This document shows, piece by piece, positions 34,672 to 41,503 of a stretch of DNA of 41,503 nt. The position numbers and the translations under genes were made by a program. Within the stretch, counting starts at the first letter, position 1. The number at the start of each line of letters is the position of its first letter. Origin of the DNA: Nitrosovibrio sp. Nv4 (GTDB lineage: Bacteria > Bdellovibrionota > UBA1018 > CAIMNF01). Under the pieces are notes generated by a model that worked only from the letters and a program-made list of their open reading frames with translations, was not told the origin of the DNA and searched no databases. The DNA lies in NCBI GenBank assembly GCA_943327105.2, contig CALPVV020000010.1:1-41503 (forward strand), read 5' to 3'.

Positions 34672-35161
34672 CGATGATTTCCCGGACAGCGCCGTTGCCA
34701 CCTGTTTTATGGGTGATCCAGTTCACTTCATTTTTCACTTCTTCAACCGCACCCGGTACGGTGATCGAAAGCCCCACCGCCCTGAGCGCAGGCAAATCAA
34801 AAAGTTCGTCACCCATGAAGGCGATGCAATCAAATGGAATATTCAATTTTTCAGAGATTGTCTTTGCCGAAGTCAGCTTGTCTTCACTGCCAAGAACGAA
34901 ATGCTCGATTCCTAGTACCTTGATGCGTTCTTGCAAGTCTTTTGCTTTGCCGCCACTGATGATACCAACCGGGAAACCGGCTTTTTGCAAAAGCTTGATG
35001 CCGTAACCGTCATACATATTGAAGGTTCGAACAAAACCGCTGCCCTCGACATAGAAAGTTCGAGCATCGGTCAAAATGCCATCCACATCGAGAAGCAATA
35101 GCTTCAATTTTTTTAAACGTGATTGAAACTCTTCTGCCGAGATCAACTTTCCACCGCTCAT
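34637..35161 (-). CDS. kdsC: 3-deoxy-D-manno-octulosonate 8-phosphate phosphatase
   Basis: A 174-residue HAD-family phosphatase that releases Kdo from Kdo-8-phosphate. Motif 1 is DVDGILTD (nucleophile and acid Asp), motif 2 lies in IISGGK, the conserved Lys is in SEDK, and motif 4 is GDELFDLPAL, where many KdsC have GDDxxDLP. The size is typical of the tetrameric, capless KdsC. It overlaps kdsA by 4 bp (ATGA), so Kdo synthesis and dephosphorylation are coupled. Confidence 0.92.
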   Translation of the reverse strand: MSGGKLISAEEFQSRLKKLKLLLLDVDGILTDARTFYVEGSGFVRTFNMYDGYGIKLLQKAGFPVGIISGGKAKDLQERIKVLGIEHFVLGSEDKLTSAKTISEKLNIPFDCIAFMGDELFDLPALRAVGLSITVPGAVEEVKNEVNWITHKTGGNGAVREIIDAIRKAQNLPA

Positions 35162-36030
35162 CGATTCGCCTCAGGTAACAATTTAGGAAAAGTCTGAGAC
35201 AGTCGACGGAACTCAAGAATCTGCTTCACAAATGCACCGACGTGTTCAAGATAGAACGCGTTCGGTCCATCACTTTTAGCAAGCTCAGGACGCGGGTGAC
35301 ATTCCATAAAGAGGCCGTCCGCACCTGCCGCAAAAGCAGCACGCGCCAGCACTTCCAGATATTCACGTTTACCACCGGTCGACTTACCGCCTGCACCGCC
35401 GCCTGGAACCTGAATCGAATGAGTGGCGTCGTAAATGGTCGGCACACCGAATTTTTGCATAATCTGAAATGAAGTCATATCAACCACGAGCGCATTGTAA
35501 CCAAAGCTACTTCCACGTTCAGTCAGATGAAGATCGATTTTTCTACCACCGAACTTTGAAGCATGAAGTGCTTCAACCGCACGCACTTTATCGACAATGT
35601 TTTTAGTGTCCCATGGAGCCAAAAACTGGCCTTTTTTCACGTTTAATTTTCGATTCCACTTGAGCGCTGCTTCAGCAACAGAAACGATCAGGTCAGTCTG
35701 ACGACATAAGAAAGCCGGGATCTGCAAGAAATCAACAACCTTTGCCACCTCTTCAGCCTGCTCTGGAAGGTGAATATCAGTCACCACCGGTAATCCGAGT
35801 TTATCTTTCACCTTTGAAAGAATCTTCAGACCTTCGGTCATACCAGGCCCACGAAAGCCTTCAATTGAAGAACGGTTGGCCTTATCAAATGATGCCTTGA
35901 AAAAAAACTGTACACCGACACCGGCAAGTTGTTGCTTGAGTTCGGTGGCGATTTCCATCACCAGGCCTTCATCTTCAATCACACAGGGGCCTGCGATCAA
36001 AGTCATTGGCGTGAGCAAAGAGTTGTTCAT
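35158..36030 (-). CDS. kdsA: Kdo-8-phosphate synthase
   Basis: A 290-residue enzyme that condenses phosphoenolpyruvate with arabinose 5-phosphate. It shows AGPCVIE, FKASFDKANRSS, the metal- and substrate-binding DATHSIQVPGG and the terminal MECHPRPELAKSDGPNAF. The early Cys in GPCVIE at the metal position suggests the metal-dependent class. The gene lies 1 bp after pyrG and overlaps kdsC. Confidence 0.95.
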   Translation of the reverse strand: MNNSLLTPMTLIAGPCVIEDEGLVMEIATELKQQLAGVGVQFFFKASFDKANRSSIEGFRGPGMTEGLKILSKVKDKLGLPVVTDIHLPEQAEEVAKVVDFLQIPAFLCRQTDLIVSVAEAALKWNRKLNVKKGQFLAPWDTKNIVDKVRAVEALHASKFGGRKIDLHLTERGSSFGYNALVVDMTSFQIMQKFGVPTIYDATHSIQVPGGGAGGKSTGGKREYLEVLARAAFAAGADGLFMECHPRPELAKSDGPNAFYLEHVGAFVKQILEFRRLSQTFPKLLPEANR

Positions 36031-36031
36031 C

Positions 36032-37690
36032 TTAGCTGATCCCTTTCAAACGGGTTTGTTTCTTACCAGAATCAAGTGATGCCTTGATGAACTGAACAAA
36101 TAACGGATGCGGATCAAGTGGACGACTCATCAATTCCGGGTGGAACTGACAACCCAGGAACCAAGGGTGATCGGCTAGCTCTACCATCTCAACCAGCTCA
36201 ACGCCTTTTTCAGCGTCGACGTTCTTTCCTGAAACAACCAGACCGCTCTCTTCAAGTCGAGGGCGGAACTTGTTAGACACTTCGAAACGGTGACGGTGAC
36301 GTTCAGAAATTTTTTCTTTCCCGTATGCACCAAAAGCATTGGTGTTCTTGCCGTTGTGCTTGTGCGTGACCAAACAGTTGTAAGCACCCAGTCTCATCGT
36401 ACCGCCAAGATCTTTCACTTCTTTCTGTGAATCCATGAGGTCGATCACATTCTGATCATTCCCCGGCTTGAATTCAGCCGAGTTTGCATGATCAAGTCCT
36501 GCGACATTACGGGCAAATTCAATGACCGCAAGCTGCATCCCAAGACAGATTCCGAAGAAAGGCAGTTTTTCGGTACGCGCGTATTCGATGGCTTTGATTT
36601 TTCCTTCGATACCACGTTCACCAAAACCACCGGGAACCAGAATTCCGTTTACATCTTCGAGTTTTGACAAGTTACCTTTTTCAAGTTCTTCACTGTCGAT
36701 ATAAACCGGCACCACGCGTGCGCTGTTGGCAACACCACCGTGAACCAACGACTCAGAGATAGACTTGTAACTGTCTTTCCAGTCTACGTACTTGCCGACG
36801 ATCCCGATCTTCACTTCTTTTTTCGGGTGATGAATCACATCGACCATCGCCTTCCATTTTGAAAGATCAGGTCGACCAGTCCAGATTCCAAGTTTTTCAG
36901 CGATTCGGTCATCCAGACCTTCTTCAGCAAAGAACAGTGGCACATCGTAAATGCTCTCGGCATCACGGGCACTGAATACGCAGTCAGCCGGAAGGTTACA
37001 GAAAAGACCGATTTTTTCTTTCACATCTTTCTCAATGACTCGGTCGGTTCGGCAGATGAGAACATCTGGCTGAATTCCGATTTCACGAAGTTCTTTTACG
37101 CTGTGCTGAGTGGGTTTCGTTTTCAATTCACCCGCAGTCGCAATGTACGGAAGAAGAGTGAGATGCGCAAACAACACGTTCTCAGCACCTTCTTGGTGCT
37201 TCATCTGACGAATGGCTTCGAAAAACGGCAAACCTTCAATGTCACCGACTGTTCCGCCCACTTCAATGATGGCAAGATCGGCGTCTTCAACTGCGGCTTT
37301 GATGTTGTCTTTGATTTGATCAGTGACGTGTGGAATGACTTGTACAGTTTTACCCAGGTACCCGCCCGCGCGTTCTCTTTTCAATACGGCTTCATAAACA
37401 CGGCCAGCAGTGAAGCTGTTCTTCTTGTTGAATTTCGCGTGTTGGGTGAACCGTTGATAGTGGCCAAGATCGAGATCGGTTTCAGTACCGTCATCCAACA
37501 CAAACACTTCACCGTGCTGAAACGGACTCATCGTGCCTGGGTCGAGATTCAAGTACGGATCCATCTTCACCATCGTGACCTTGATTCCGCGTTGCTCAAG
37601 AAGCATTCCAAGCGATGCGGCCGTAATGCCCTTACCGATACTGGAAAGGACTCCACCTGTTACGAAAATGTATTTTTTCTGTTTAGCCAC
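36032..37690 (-). CDS. pyrG: CTP synthase
   Basis: A 552-residue cytoplasmic enzyme that makes CTP from UTP with glutamine. The synthetase domain begins [16 protein letters not shown] (P-loop) with [26 protein letters not shown]. The class I amidotransferase domain shows the [12 protein letters not shown] oxyanion region, the nucleophile Cys in GICLGMQ and the His/Glu of FHPE. It overlaps kdsB by 8 bp and precedes kdsA by 1 bp. Its place between kdsB and kdsA fits the CTP requirement of KdsB. Confidence 0.97.
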   Translation of the reverse strand: MAKQKKYIFVTGGVLSSIGKGITAASLGMLLEQRGIKVTMVKMDPYLNLDPGTMSPFQHGEVFVLDDGTETDLDLGHYQRFTQHAKFNKKNSFTAGRVYEAVLKRERAGGYLGKTVQVIPHVTDQIKDNIKAAVEDADLAIIEVGGTVGDIEGLPFFEAIRQMKHQEGAENVLFAHLTLLPYIATAGELKTKPTQHSVKELREIGIQPDVLICRTDRVIEKDVKEKIGLFCNLPADCVFSARDAESIYDVPLFFAEEGLDDRIAEKLGIWTGRPDLSKWKAMVDVIHHPKKEVKIGIVGKYVDWKDSYKSISESLVHGGVANSARVVPVYIDSEELEKGNLSKLEDVNGILVPGGFGERGIEGKIKAIEYARTEKLPFFGICLGMQLAVIEFARNVAGLDHANSAEFKPGNDQNVIDLMDSQKEVKDLGGTMRLGAYNCLVTHKHNGKNTNAFGAYGKEKISERHRHRFEVSNKFRPRLEESGLVVSGKNVDAEKGVELVEMVELADHPWFLGCQFHPELMSRPLDPHPLFVQFIKASLDSGKKQTRLKGIS

Positions 37691-38420
37691 GACTTAAAAT
37701 TCTCCTTACTTTTTCCAAATCTTCAGGCGTATCCACGCCGATTGAATCAAAATCTGTTTCAAAAACTCCGATGGCGATTCCAGCCTTCAGTGCGCGCAAT
37801 TGTTCAAGGCTTTCGGCCTTCTCCAGATCAGTGACCGGCAATGCACTCACCTTCAAAAGTGTTTCCTTGCGATAGACATAAATACCGACATGCTTTGAGC
37901 ATAGATACGGTGGCTTTGCCTGCGCCGGTTCGACCCTTGAATACGGAATCGGATAACGGGAAAAATAAAGCGCACGATTGAAATCATCGACGATCACCTT
38001 CACCACGTTCTTGTTCAATAAATCTTCAGTTGATTGGATCGGTACTCGCAGAGACGCAAGGTCAAATGATCCTTCCATCACCGGACGAATCGCCGCATCG
38101 ATCGTCGCTCCATCAATCAAAGGTTCATCACCCTGAACATTGACAAAGACGTCACCATCGATCATTCCCGCCACCACAGCCATTCGATCAGTGCCGCTTT
38201 GAATGGCTTCGGAAGTCATCACGACTTCACCACCAAAACCACGCACAACAACAGCAACCCGTTCATCGTCCGTAGCGACGACAACGCGATTACAGAGTTT
38301 CGACTGTTTGGTTTTTTCGTACACCCATTGAATCATGGGTTTGCCACAGATGTCTGCGAGCGGTTTTGCTGGCAGACGTGTGGATCCATAACGAGCGGGG
38401 ATTACTGCCACAATCATCAT
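37683..38420 (-). CDS. kdsB: CMP-Kdo synthetase
   Basis: A 245-residue nucleotidyltransferase that activates Kdo with CTP for lipopolysaccharide core assembly. The signature [17 protein letters not shown] stands at residues 4-20, followed by [10 protein letters not shown], the metal-binding VNVQGDEPL and [12 protein letters not shown]. The start is set at 38420 (Met-Met pair; 38417 is equally possible), since upstream in-frame residues do not belong to the family. There is no clear ribosome-binding site. The gene begins 16 bp after the coiled-coil gene stop. Confidence 0.95.
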   Translation of the reverse strand: MMIVAVIPARYGSTRLPAKPLADICGKPMIQWVYEKTKQSKLCNRVVVATDDERVAVVVRGFGGEVVMTSEAIQSGTDRMAVVAGMIDGDVFVNVQGDEPLIDGATIDAAIRPVMEGSFDLASLRVPIQSTEDLLNKNVVKVIVDDFNRALYFSRYPIPYSRVEPAQAKPPYLCSKHVGIYVYRKETLLKVSALPVTDLEKAESLEQLRALKAGIAIGVFETDFDSIGVDTPEDLEKVRRILSRG

Positions 38421-38436
38421 GTAGACTGAGTTTAGT

Positions 38437-39960
38437 CTAGTTCTCTTGATCGAGCAAGCCGCCAGCACGTTTCACAGCACCTGCAGCCTCTTTTAATTTC
38501 AGGCGAAGCTGCTCAGAGACGTTGCGCTCCTTGTTATACTGCTCTTGAACGAGCTCCATATTGAATTCAATCAAATCAATTTTACGTTTGAGCTCTAAAA
38601 TCTTCTCATCTCGGGCCATTAAGAGGGCGGTCGAGTCTTTTTTCAAGATTTCCAGTTGATTTTCAAGTTCTTTTTCCCGAACCCGAATGCGGCGAATGTC
38701 GAGACGAACCCGCTCCTTCACCTTCTCTACCTCATCGGTCGTGATCTTGAGCTTGGTCTCAATCGCACGCGCCTTATCGGTACGCTCACGCAGCTGGTGA
38801 TTGAGATCTTCAACTTGATTAAATAACACTTCAAACTCGACTTGCTTATCACGCTCAAAGCTCTTGATTTGCTGTTCTTGTTTTTGAACGGTCTGGGTAA
38901 GCTCGGCGCTGCGGTTTCGCTCGACCTTCAATAAGGCCTCGAGCTGATGAACCCGCTCTTGTGTAGAGCGCATTTGCCCTGTGAGAAGCGCAACATCTTG
39001 CTCACGAAGAGCAAGATAACTCTTCATGGTTTCAAGGTCTTTTCCAGGCTTCATGTATGTTTCTTCAGCTGGCGCCGCAACGACAACTTCTGACACATAG
39101 TCATCTGCGACTTCTTCTACCTCTTCGACTTCTTCAACTTCTTGTACATCATCAAAAGAATAACCGACTACATCTTCAACTTTAGTTGCATCGACTGCTT
39201 CGACGGGTTTTGCCAATGGCTCGCCACCCAGCTCAACCACCGCAGCTGACAACATCTCATTTGGAACCAGATTGTCGTCATCATCAGTCATGTCAATCAG
39301 TGCTGATGCATCAAAAATTCGAGTTGCATTATCATCGCTTGCAACCGGCCCTTCAACAGCCAAACTGACTGGTACTTCCTCTTCGTGATGAATTTCTTCA
39401 TGCTGAACTTCAGGCTGCTGCACCTTCGGTTCTGGCTTTTTAAGCGAAGTGCTTTCAATGACCGCAGCCTGATTTGAGTAAAGATCAAGCTGAATCACCA
39501 CGCCTTCGTGCTGATCGTTAGCCGATTCAGAAGGCGCCGCCACCGATTCAATTGGCGCAAGCATCGAACTCGGAGTGCTGATGAAATCAGTGCCGGTTGA
39601 TTTTAAATTCTTTTTAGCCACTTTGTTTTTTGAATCTTGAATGGCTTGCTTTAAAAGTTCGATATTCGTATCAAAATCAAGGTAAGCAACCGCCGGAGTA
39701 GCAGCTCCATTTTGGTGCTTCATGACCTGAACATCTTTCCAGGTCGTTTTCAAAACAATGTAGGGAATGTTCCATTTCGAAGCCCACTCTGCATTTGCTT
39801 CTGAAACCACCAGGGCTGACAGACTGTCGCCGTGAAACTCGAATACTTTTTCAGCGTCGCTGGAACTGCGGGTACGCACCACGCCCCACCCTTCACCACG
39901 AAGCGGCTCAATCCATTTTTCCTGCAAGCTGGCATGATCATCGACAAATAGAATCTTCAC
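38437..39960 (-). CDS. Pseudo-receiver plus coiled-coil protein (FrzS/AglZ-like layout)
   Basis: A 507-residue cytoplasmic protein from a GTG at 39960. Residues 1-115 look like a response-regulator receiver (KILFVDDHASLQEKW with Asp7-Asp8). At the phosphoacceptor position LVV is followed by Ser53-Glu54 instead of Asp, and the beta5 Lys is replaced (AYLDFD), so phosphorylation is unlikely. Residues 120-305 are a low-complexity, acidic linker with VEEVEEVEEVADD. Residues 308-507 form one long heptad-rich coiled coil. This order and length resemble Myxococcus FrzS (and AglZ), which organise cell polarity and motility; that relation is an inference from architecture. An upstream ATG at 40083 would run through the divergent gene and is rejected. 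First gene of the kds/pyrG operon. Confidence 0.75.
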   Translation of the reverse strand: MKILFVDDHASLQEKWIEPLRGEGWGVVRTRSSSDAEKVFEFHGDSLSALVVSEANAEWASKWNIPYIVLKTTWKDVQVMKHQNGAATPAVAYLDFDTNIELLKQAIQDSKNKVAKKNLKSTGTDFISTPSSMLAPIESVAAPSESANDQHEGVVIQLDLYSNQAAVIESTSLKKPEPKVQQPEVQHEEIHHEEEVPVSLAVEGPVASDDNATRIFDASALIDMTDDDDNLVPNEMLSAAVVELGGEPLAKPVEAVDATKVEDVVGYSFDDVQEVEEVEEVEEVADDYVSEVVVAAPAEETYMKPGKDLETMKSYLALREQDVALLTGQMRSTQERVHQLEALLKVERNRSAELTQTVQKQEQQIKSFERDKQVEFEVLFNQVEDLNHQLRERTDKARAIETKLKITTDEVEKVKERVRLDIRRIRVREKELENQLEILKKDSTALLMARDEKILELKRKIDLIEFNMELVQEQYNKERNVSEQLRLKLKEAAGAVKRAGGLLDQEN

Positions 39961-40017
39961 GTTCAACTGTTCGGAAAGATGGAGCGAAATCTTGATGTTT
40001 GTAGTATTCTGGCGGAA

Positions 40018-40761
40018 ATGAATGCCGATCACGCAAACAAAAAAACGAATTCCGACAAAGTACTGACGGTTCAAGTTCATCATCAGAACCTCGATCCGCG
40101 AACCTTCAAGGTTCCAGTCAAATGGATCTACCGCTCGTCACTGTTGGCGTGGCTTCTGATCGTCATCACTTTGACATCCGCCTTCTTTGCCGCAAAAACC
40201 TATCGCATGAAGACCCGCGAGCAAGTCCTGGTGACAAGCGAAGCGCCACCAGCAACACCATCGACATCAACCACTGGCAACGAAGAAGACACTCGCGCCA
40301 GTGACAACAAGCCTGAAGCAGAAGCTGGCCAGCCTCTTGAGGCGAAAGATGCCCTTTGGTCAGGACTTGCACCAAACATCGTAGCACCACCAAAAGGTTT
40401 TGTTCCAAACATCGACCTTGGTGAAGTGAAGATCAATTGGCAGGGTAAATTCGCAACGATCAGTGGTGTAGTCGCTTACCGAGAGCAAGGTAAAGGCAGC
40501 CAACAAGGTCACATCGTGGTTCTTGCTCGTGGTAAAGATCGCATTTACGCACACCCTGAGACGGTGCTGAACACAGCCAATAGTGCTCATTTGTTCAATG
40601 CAGAAAATGGTGAATACTTTTCCGTATCGCGCTTTCGTCTTTTAAAAACCAAGCTCGGGCCGTTTGAAAACCAATCACAGCTTGAACAAGTTCAAATTTT
40701 TATTTTTGATCTCGAAAACAAACTCATTCTTACCCAGAGCTTTCAACATGGAAAAAAATAA
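40018..40761 (+). CDS. Single-pass membrane protein, unknown function
   Basis: A 247-residue protein that I do not recognise. Residues 1-33 are cytoplasmic, one hydrophobic helix follows (about 36-57, SSLLAWLLIVITLTSAFFAA), and then a Pro/Ser/Thr/Glu-rich linker leads to a globular periplasmic domain (about 125-247) with GEVKINWQGKFATISGVVAY and LEQVQIFIFDLENKLI. The ATG at 40018 is preferred over one at 39979, which would overlap the divergent gene. It overlaps the bactofilin gene by 14 bp, so the two are probably produced together and may interact across the membrane. Confidence 0.65.
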   Translation: MNADHANKKTNSDKVLTVQVHHQNLDPRTFKVPVKWIYRSSLLAWLLIVITLTSAFFAAKTYRMKTREQVLVTSEAPPATPSTSTTGNEEDTRASDNKPEAEAGQPLEAKDALWSGLAPNIVAPPKGFVPNIDLGEVKINWQGKFATISGVVAYREQGKGSQQGHIVVLARGKDRIYAHPETVLNTANSAHLFNAENGEYFSVSRFRLLKTKLGPFENQSQLEQVQIFIFDLENKLILTQSFQHGKK

Positions 40762-41089
40762 CCTCCCCGAATCTTCCCTCACCGTAATTTCTCAAAAGAC
40801 GAAAATCGTCGGCACACTCGAAGTGCAAGACGAAGTTCATTTTTTCGGTCATGTCATGGGCGAAATCAAGGGCGCACCTCAGAGTGAAATTCATCTCAAA
40901 GAAGACTCATTGGTTGAAGGTAAAGTCTGGGGCGATACCATCATCATCGAAGGCTTTGTTAAAGGTGAAGTCGTTGCTCAGAAAAAAATCTGGGTGACCG
41001 CTCTTGGCAAAGTATTTGGCACCATCAAAGCGCCAAGCATTCAAATCGACCCAGGCGCTTACTTTGAAGCAAAAGGGTTGACTGCTTAA
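40748..41089 (+). CDS. Bactofilin
   Basis: A 113-residue bactofilin, a cytoskeletal protein that polymerises without nucleotide into filaments at the inner membrane. The central beta-helix region appears as repeats with a small-Gly pattern: KIVGTLEVQDEVHFFGHVMGEI, HLKEDSLVEGKVWGDTIIIEG, FVKGEVVAQKKIWV, GKVFGTIKAPSIQIDPGA. The N terminus is short and contains no membrane helix. An in-frame start at 40664 inside the previous gene is discarded. Followed by a likely terminator at 41211. Confidence 0.9.
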   Translation: MEKNNLPESSLTVISQKTKIVGTLEVQDEVHFFGHVMGEIKGAPQSEIHLKEDSLVEGKVWGDTIIIEGFVKGEVVAQKKIWVTALGKVFGTIKAPSIQIDPGAYFEAKGLTA

Positions 41090-41210
41090 GAAACATCAAC
41101 TGTTTCGGTCTTCAGCTAAAAATATTTTTCGCCTCTAGAACAGTAGTCTACAGAGTGCGTCCTTAAATCATCCTCAGAAAAAACTCATCAATTCATAGTT
41201 TTATATAGCC

Positions 41211-41235
41211 GCACCTCATGAGTTAAGGTGCTTTT
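41211..41235 (+). terminator. Hairpin plus T-tract after bactofilin
   Basis: A 6 bp stem GCACCT / AGGTGC with a 9 nt loop is followed directly by TTTT. It is a modest Rho-independent terminator candidate for the bactofilin operon, located 122 bp past the stop. The remainder of 41090-41210 shows no coding frame or other structure that I can support. Confidence 0.5.
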
Positions 41236-41275
41236 CCCTCAACTGAATGAGTAAAAATCAATTTGAATCAGCTCA

Positions 41276-41321
41276 ATGTCAGAAGTGACACAATTGAAAA
41301 TAAAATATGCTGAATTAGAAT
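41276..41321 (+). promoter_or_regulatory. Third GTGTC-N6-GACAC-type promoter, before small secreted protein
   Basis: ATGTC-N6-GACACA lies at 41276-41292, one mismatch from the palindrome at the two lipoprotein promoters. A TAGAAT hexamer begins 23 bp after GACACA (41316-41321), the same spacing as the other two. The predicted transcript starts near 41328, leaving about 44 nt before the ATG. Confidence 0.5.
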
Positions 41322-41371
41322 TTCTTTATAAGCGGTTCAATTTTGAAACGCTTTGATTAAAGGGGATTAAG

Positions 41372-41503
41372 ATGAGAGCGATTTTTTTCATGATGTCATT
41401 GTCGATGTTTATTGCGAGTTCAACTTTTGCAGTTCAAGAGAATGGGGGTTCAGTATCCAAAGGAGAATGTAAGGGAGACGGCTCCTACCCAAAAACCAAC
41501 CAA
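41372..41503 (+). CDS. Small secreted protein, partial (3' end outside window)
   Basis: 44 codons are visible. AGGGGA precedes the ATG by about 9 nt. The residues MRAIFFMMSLSMFIASSTFA form a signal peptide with a likely SPase I site before VQENGG. The start of the mature part is hydrophilic, rich in Gly, Ser and Lys, with one Cys (KGECKGDGSYP). No family is recognised. It resembles the protein at 32267 only in being small, exported and hydrophilic. Confidence 0.7.
   Translation, partial: MRAIFFMMSLSMFIASSTFAVQENGGSVSKGECKGDGSYPKTNQ

Noticed and set aside
37103-37834. A 243-codon plus-strand open frame
   Set aside because: It runs opposite pyrG and the end of kdsB, both clearly conserved; the frame has no recognisable domain and no ribosome-binding site, so it is a shadow.
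39961-40083. ATG start at 40083 for the pseudo-receiver protein
   Set aside because: It would add 41 residues unlike a receiver N terminus and overlap the divergent gene; the GTG at 39960 gives the standard KILFVDD start.
1-41503. tRNA, rRNA, insertion sequences or prophage genes
   Set aside because: I saw no tRNA- or rRNA-like stretch, no transposase motifs and no phage structural genes in the frames examined; a covariance-model scan would be needed to exclude small RNAs.

Overview
The window reads as a gene-dense stretch of a Gram-negative chromosome with moderate GC. It carries Kdo synthesis genes, outer-membrane-type lipoprotein signals, thymidine kinase plus uracil phosphoribosyltransferase salvage, a FrzS/AglZ-like pseudo-receiver coiled-coil protein beside a bactofilin, and very large Ig-repeat lipoproteins. 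This mix suggests the Bdellovibrionota / former Deltaproteobacteria, possibly a predatory Bdellovibrio relative. The placement is an inference from gene content and style; no rRNA or tRNA gene is present to confirm it.

Layout. (1) 1-7068 minus: the N-terminal 2356 codons of a giant lipoprotein made of two different tandem Ig-like repeat series; its 3' end lies beyond the window. (2) 7178-11001 minus: a Yej/Opp-type peptide importer (binding protein, YejB-like and YejE-like permeases; no ATPase gene here). (3) 11184-18088 plus: a GldA/GldF/GldG-like ABC module with a DUF4340 protein, a Yip1-like membrane protein and metG. (4) 18095-22705 minus: a second large lipoprotein with Ig/FN3-like modules and a C-terminal NHL-type propeller; upstream of it is a secreted single-haem protein behind a near-perfect Fur box. 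(5) 24131-29394 plus: tdk, a upp-like gene, a GHMP sugar kinase, a DUF429-like protein and an OppB/OppC pair, tightly packed. (6) 29404-31967 minus: a cyclase-family hydrolase, then a compact Fe-S set (ferredoxin, IscA/ErpA type, IscS) with no IscU. (7) 31968-32266: a gene-poor gap with eight perfect copies of an octamer, followed by a small Cys-rich secreted protein whose leader holds a run of nine G. (8) 32543-39960 minus: one dense envelope operon (REC-like coiled coil, kdsB, pyrG, kdsA, kdsC, mtgA-like, PBP transpeptidase). (9) 40018-41089 plus: a membrane-anchored unknown protein and a bactofilin, divergent from that operon. (10) 41372-41503: the start of another small secreted protein.

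The most interesting signal is regulatory. Three exported-protein genes far apart (starts at 7068, 22705 and 41372) share one promoter layout: an inverted repeat GTGTC-N6-GACAC (one mismatch in the third), then exactly 23 bp, then a -10 hexamer (GATAAT, GATAAT, TAGAAT). This puts the palindrome centre near -44, where a class II activator would bind, and suggests an undescribed surface-protein regulon. Other notable points are the possible phase-variable repeats, the Fur-controlled c-type haem protein, the leaderless-looking tdk and the FrzS-like/bactofilin divergent pair.
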